From Longilinea arvoryzae (GTDB taxonomy: Bacteria; Chloroflexota; Anaerolineae; Anaerolineales; Anaerolineaceae): 64,000 bases of DNA. Positions 60,478 through 64,000 of the stretch are shown here, one piece after another. Position 1 is the first letter of the stretch; every line of letters starts with the position of its first letter. Both the position numbers and the translations under genes were made by a program. Where the stretch lies: assembly GCF_001050235.1 (NCBI RefSeq), contig NZ_DF967972.1:3165953-3229952 (forward strand). The letters are read 5' to 3'. The notes beneath the pieces were generated by a model. That model was not told where the DNA came from, did no database searches, and saw only the letters and a program-made list of their open reading frames with translations.

Positions 60478-60521
60478 TTTTTCCTACTTGTTATACTTTT
60501 CGTACTTTTGGGAGAATGGAT

Positions 60522-60749
60522 ATGAACTCCTTGAACGGCAAGTACATCTTCGGAATGGTGAAAGTCGGCGAAAAAGGCCAGATCGTCATACCCAAGGAAG
60601 CCCGCACGGTTTTCAACATCAAACCCGGCGATTCACTCATGCTGGTCGGCGATGAAAAGCAAGGCCTTGCCATCATCACCAGCGACGCCCTCACGAAGAT
60701 CTTTACGCATATCTTGAACAAGGAAGATAAATCGGACACAGAAAAATGA
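60522..60749 (+). CDS. AbrB/SpoVT-type transcription regulator
   Basis: A 75-residue swapped-hairpin DNA-binding protein: VGEKGQIVIPKEAR followed by KPGDSLMLVGD. Such proteins are dimeric regulators of adjacent genes. GGGAGA fits the ATG at 60522 better than the one at 60516, which is too close. The last codons overlap the ABC ATPase start (ATGA), so it probably controls its own transporter operon. Confidence 0.9.
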   Translation: MNSLNGKYIFGMVKVGEKGQIVIPKEARTVFNIKPGDSLMLVGDEKQGLAIITSDALTKIFTHILNKEDKSDTEK

Positions 60750-61480
60750 TCGCCATTCAAACCATCGATCTGGTAAAGAAATACGGCACGAAAATCGCCG
60801 TCGATCGCCTCAATCTCTCGGTCGAGCAGGGCGAACTCTTCGCGTTGCTCGGGGTAAACGGCGCCGGCAAGACGACCACCATCAAGATGTTGTCCTGCCT
60901 GTCCATCCCCACCAGCGGGGATGCCATCCTGCTTGGCGACAGCATCGTATCCAACCCATTTGCGGTGAAGGAAAAGGTCAATGTTTCCCCGCAGGAAACC
61001 GCGGTTGCCCGCAATTTGACGGTGGCGGAAAATCTCGAGCTGATTGCCGCCATCTACGGCAGCGATGGAAAGGCCGCAAAATCGAAGGCCGGTGAAATGT
61101 TGTCTGCCTTCGACCTGAACGAGGTTGCCCGCCAGAAAGCCAAAATTCTATCCGGGGGCATGCAGCGCAGACTCAGCATTGCCATGGCGCTTATTTCGAA
61201 TCCTCAAATCCTGTTCCTCGACGAACCCACTTTGGGATTGGACGTGCTTGCTCGCCGCGAATTGTGGTCCGCCATCGAGGCCTTGAAAGGGAAGATCACG
61301 ATCATCCTCACCACTCACTACATGGAAGAAGCCGAAGCGCTTTCCGATCGCATCGGAATCATGGCAAAAGGCCGCTTGAAAGCCATCGGCACAGCTCCGG
61401 AATTGATTTCAGAGACTGGAACGAAAACCCTGGAAGACGCATTCATCGCCTTCGCGACCCAAAACGAGGTGCTGGCATGA
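60746..61480 (+). CDS. ABC transporter ATP-binding protein
   Basis: A 244-residue nucleotide-binding subunit of the DrrA/NatA/CcmA type. Walker A GVNGAGKTT, Q-loop NVSPQETAV, signature LSGGMQRRL, Walker B ILFLDEPTLGLD, and switch His in TTHYMEEAE are all present. The start overlaps the AbrB-like gene and the end overlaps the permease, each by 4 bases. Likely a drug, lipid or ion exporter; the substrate is unknown. Confidence 0.95.
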   Translation: MIAIQTIDLVKKYGTKIAVDRLNLSVEQGELFALLGVNGAGKTTTIKMLSCLSIPTSGDAILLGDSIVSNPFAVKEKVNVSPQETAVARNLTVAENLELIAAIYGSDGKAAKSKAGEMLSAFDLNEVARQKAKILSGGMQRRLSIAMALISNPQILFLDEPTLGLDVLARRELWSAIEALKGKITIILTTHYMEEAEALSDRIGIMAKGRLKAIGTAPELISETGTKTLEDAFIAFATQNEVLA

Positions 61481-62214
61481 GATTCATGGCCTTCGCATCT
61501 CGAAACCGCAAAGAAATCCTGCGCGACCCGTTGAGCGTGTTTTTCGGAATCGGTTTTCCGCTGGCGATTCTACTCCTGCTTTCGGCCATCCAGGCCAACA
61601 TTCCGGTCAACCTGTTCGAAATCGGCCATCTGGCTCCGGGCATCGCGGTATTTGGTCTGTCGTTCATCTCACTATTTTCCGGAACGCTGCTCGCCAAAGA
61701 CCGCGGAGAAGCCTTCCTGATGCGCCTGTTCTCCTCACCGCTCACCGCTTCCGATTTCATCCTCGGTTACACGCTGCCGCTCATTCCGATATCGTTGGCG
61801 CAAAGCGGCGTATGCTTCATCGCAGCGTTTGCGCTGGGCATGGCGGTGAACCTGAATGTGCTGCTCGGGTTGGTCGTCCTGATCCCAACGGCGGTCCTCT
61901 TCATTGGTATCGGCCTGCTGGGCGGCAGCCTGTTGAACGAAAAACAGGTGGGCGGGATCTGCGGCGCGCTGCTGACCAACCTCAGCGCCTGGTTGAGCGG
62001 CACCTGGTTCGACTTGAACCTGGTCGGCGGCGGTTTCAAAACAATCGCCTACCTGCTTCCCTTCGCGCACGCCGTGGATGCGACCCGCGCGGCGGTCGCC
62101 GGGAACTATGCCGGCATTTTTCCACACCTCTGGTGGGTGATCGGATATGCGCTTGTCATTTCGATCATCGCAGTCATCGCCTTCCGGCGGAAGATGAGCG
62201 GTGATCAAATCTAA
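61477..62214 (+). CDS. ABC-2-type permease
   Basis: A 245-residue membrane subunit with six hydrophobic segments (FFGIGFPLAILLLLSAI, GIAVFGLSFISLFSGTLLA, and so on) and the ABC-2 signature region near PLTASDFILGY. It starts with ATG overlapping the stop of the ATPase gene (ATGA); an upstream in-frame extension runs inside that gene and is ignored. It pairs with the ATPase to form an exporter. Confidence 0.92.
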   Translation: MRFMAFASRNRKEILRDPLSVFFGIGFPLAILLLLSAIQANIPVNLFEIGHLAPGIAVFGLSFISLFSGTLLAKDRGEAFLMRLFSSPLTASDFILGYTLPLIPISLAQSGVCFIAAFALGMAVNLNVLLGLVVLIPTAVLFIGIGLLGGSLLNEKQVGGICGALLTNLSAWLSGTWFDLNLVGGGFKTIAYLLPFAHAVDATRAAVAGNYAGIFPHLWWVIGYALVISIIAVIAFRRKMSGDQI

Positions 62215-62227
62215 ACCAATACTTCAA

Positions 62228-62268
62228 AAAAAACGGGCATGCCATCGATTACGGCATGTCCGTTTTTT
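62228..62268. terminator. Bidirectional terminator between the ABC cassette and uvrB
   Basis: AAAAAACGGGCATGCC (62228-62243) pairs with GGCATGTCCGTTTTTT (62253-62268) with one G-T wobble; tracts suit both strands. Confidence 0.9.
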
Positions 62269-62325
62269 AATATTATCCTGAGTCACGCTTCAGCCGCACA
62301 GCTTCCGTGCGCGGAATCGGATTAC

Positions 62326-64000
62326 CTAAACATCCTCACCCGCCAGAAGTTTGGCGCGCTGCCAGGGGGTCAGGTCCGATTCTTCGGCCATCAGATTGCG
62401 CAGGCCGTAAATCTGGTCGCGCAGCACCGCGGCACGCTCGAATTCGAGGTCCTTGGCGGCCTGCTTCATCTCCTTTTCCATTTCGGAGATCATGCGCTGG
62501 ATCTCTTTGCGCGGAATACCGGAAGGTTTGCCTTCCCCGGCGCCATATTCGCCGCGGGCTTCAGCTACCTGTTTCTCGCCCATGCGTTCGGTCAGATCAT
62601 GGATCGCCTTGACAATGGTCACCGGTTCGATGCCGTGCTCGTCGTTGTACTTCTTCTGTTTGACGCGCCGGCGGTTGGTCTCGCCGATCGCGGCCTGCAT
62701 CGAATCGGTGATATGGTCGGCGTACATAATGACCCTGCCGTTCACGTTACGGGACGCGCGGCCAATGGTCTGGATCAACGCGGTGCTCGAACGCAGGAAG
62801 CCTTCCTTGTCCGCGTCCAGGATACCCACCAGGGATACTTCCGGCAGATCCAGGCCTTCACGCAGCAGGTTGATGCCCACCAGCACATCGAACACGCCCA
62901 GGCGCAGGTCGCGCAGGATGCCGATGCGTTCCAACGTTTCCACCTCGGAGTGCAGGTAGTGAACCTTGATGCCCAACTCCATCAGGTAATCCGCCAGATC
63001 TTCGGACATCCGCTTGGTCATTGTGGTCACCAGGACGCGCTCACCGTGCTCAGTGCGCAGGCGAATTTCCTTGACCAGGTCGTCCACCTGGCCCTGAGTC
63101 GGGCGAACCTCCACCTGTGGATCGAGCAGGCCGGTCGGGCGAATGATCTGCTCGACCACCTGCGAAGCTCGCTGCATCTCATACGGCCCCGGCGTCGCCG
63201 AGGTATAGACGGTATACCCCATGTGATGTTCGAACTCATCGAATTTGAGCGGCCGGTTATCGATCGCCGACGGCAACCGGAAACCGTATTCGACCAGGGT
63301 ATTCTTGCGGTTGCGATCGCCGTTGTACATGCCGCGGATCTGCGGAACCGTCATGTGGGATTCATCCAGCACCAGCAGGTATTCACTGGGCAGGTAATCG
63401 ATCAGCGTCCACGGCGCCGAACCCGCCGGGCGCTGGTCGAGATGGCGGGAATAGTTCTCAATGCCGGAGCAGTAACCCACTTCGCGCAGCATTTCCAGGT
63501 CGTAGCGCGTGCGCTGCTCGATCCTCTGCGCTTCGAGGTATTTATCGTGCGCCTTGAAGTAAGCCAGACGTTCTTCGAGTTCCGACTCGATATCGTTGAT
63601 GGCTTTCTTGAGGCCGTCTTCCTGGGCAATGTAGTGCTTGGCCGGGTAGATCTCGATCTTTTCCGGCGTCTCCAGGATTTCGCCAGTCACCGGATTGACC
63701 GTGATGATGCGTTCGACCTCATCCCCGAAGAACGTGATCCTGTAGGCCAGCTTGTCTTCATAGGCCGGGAAGATCTCCAGAGTGTCGCCGCGCACGCGAA
63801 AAGCGCCCGGGTGCAGGTCCATATCGTTGCGCTGGTACTGGCTCTCCACCAACTGGCGCAGCAAAGCATGCCGGCGGTACAAACCGCCCACCTCGAGCGT
63901 GATGATCACGCTGCCGTAGGTGGCCGGGTTGCCCAGCCCGTAGATGCAGGATACCGAGGCCACGATGATGACATCACGGCGCGACATGAGCGCCTTGGTT
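62326..64000 (-). CDS. uvrB: UvrABC system protein B, 5' truncated
   Basis: 558 residues of UvrB are visible; the frame stays open to the window edge, so the N-terminal ~110 residues with Walker A are missing. Visible parts are [13 protein letters not shown] (start of the beta-hairpin region), [11 protein letters not shown], the helicase motifs [23 protein letters not shown] and QTIGRASRN, and the C-terminal UVR motif ([24 protein letters not shown]) that binds UvrC. UvrB verifies lesions in nucleotide excision repair. Confidence 0.96.
   Translation of the reverse strand, partial: TKALMSRRDVIIVASVSCIYGLGNPATYGSVIITLEVGGLYRRHALLRQLVESQYQRNDMDLHPGAFRVRGDTLEIFPAYEDKLAYRITFFGDEVERIITVNPVTGEILETPEKIEIYPAKHYIAQEDGLKKAINDIESELEERLAYFKAHDKYLEAQRIEQRTRYDLEMLREVGYCSGIENYSRHLDQRPAGSAPWTLIDYLPSEYLLVLDESHMTVPQIRGMYNGDRNRKNTLVEYGFRLPSAIDNRPLKFDEFEHHMGYTVYTSATPGPYEMQRASQVVEQIIRPTGLLDPQVEVRPTQGQVDDLVKEIRLRTEHGERVLVTTMTKRMSEDLADYLMELGIKVHYLHSEVETLERIGILRDLRLGVFDVLVGINLLREGLDLPEVSLVGILDADKEGFLRSSTALIQTIGRASRNVNGRVIMYADHITDSMQAAIGETNRRRVKQKKYNDEHGIEPVTIVKAIHDLTERMGEKQVAEARGEYGAGEGKPSGIPRKEIQRMISEMEKEMKQAAKDLEFERAAVLRDQIYGLRNLMAEESDLTPWQRAKLLAGEDV

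Overview
The window looks like a chromosomal contig of a GC-rich member of the Chloroflexota, probably Anaerolineae. The support is indirect: Pro/Thr-rich linkers on exported proteins, the mix of families (FtsZ and SMC/ScpA without a mur or fts cluster, GH57, NAGPA-like glycosidase, DUF6056-like membrane protein, a mevalonate-pathway decarboxylase), and a diterpene gene pair whose non-mycobacterial relatives are known from the Chloroflexota genus Herpetosiphon. No rRNA, tRNA, insertion sequence, prophage or CRISPR array was seen. Most of the window is dense housekeeping and exported-protein coding sequence.

Layout. 1-9.4 kb: end of a parvulin-type foldase, then smc, rnc, a threonine-synthase-like gene, a moaD-moaE fusion and moaC on the minus strand; scpA on plus; a hypothetical and a PspC gene on minus. 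9.4-17.7 kb: aldo/keto reductase, zinc-ribbon protein, mutS, a methyltransferase, and an SDR/GH57 pair. 17.9-22.6 kb: a plus-strand cluster of a barrel-like protein, ftsZ, two small proteins and two exported proteins. 22.7-25.8 kb: YceI, an FKBP (SlyD-like), an alpha-toroid protein and a PH/SHOCT membrane protein. 25.9-26.3 kb: a promoter- and terminator-bounded non-coding stretch that I propose is an RNA gene. 26.3-36.6 kb: hpt operon, phosphodiester glycosidase, MFS transporter, a Pfk-like protein with altered active-site residues, YgiQ, an RNA methyltransferase and a membrane protein. 36.6-46.4 kb: two large exported proteins (subtilase; 1947-aa PHP-domain protein), each with a long leader containing possible regulatory structures. 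46.5-53.6 kb: minus-strand genes for a response regulator, histidine kinase, class II diterpene cyclase, Rv3378c-like diterpene synthase/transferase, GNAT protein and MFS transporter. 53.9-55.2 kb: an AT-rich orphan membrane protein. 55.4-62.2 kb: mevalonate decarboxylase, site-2 protease, HEAT-repeat protein, metallopeptidase, acylphosphatase, and an AbrB/ABC transporter cassette. 62.3-64 kb: uvrB, running off the end.

The most notable system is 46.5-51 kb: a diterpene pair resembling M. tuberculosis Rv3377c/Rv3378c, packed with a two-component system so tightly (4-nt overlap, then 1-nt gap) that co-transcription is likely. Other points of interest are an FtsZ with histidine at a catalytic T7-loop position, the candidate RNA at 25.98-26.33 kb, an attenuator-like leader before the subtilase, and a recurring promoter layout in which a TATAAT-like box lies 6-8 nt before the start codon, suggesting leaderless mRNAs.
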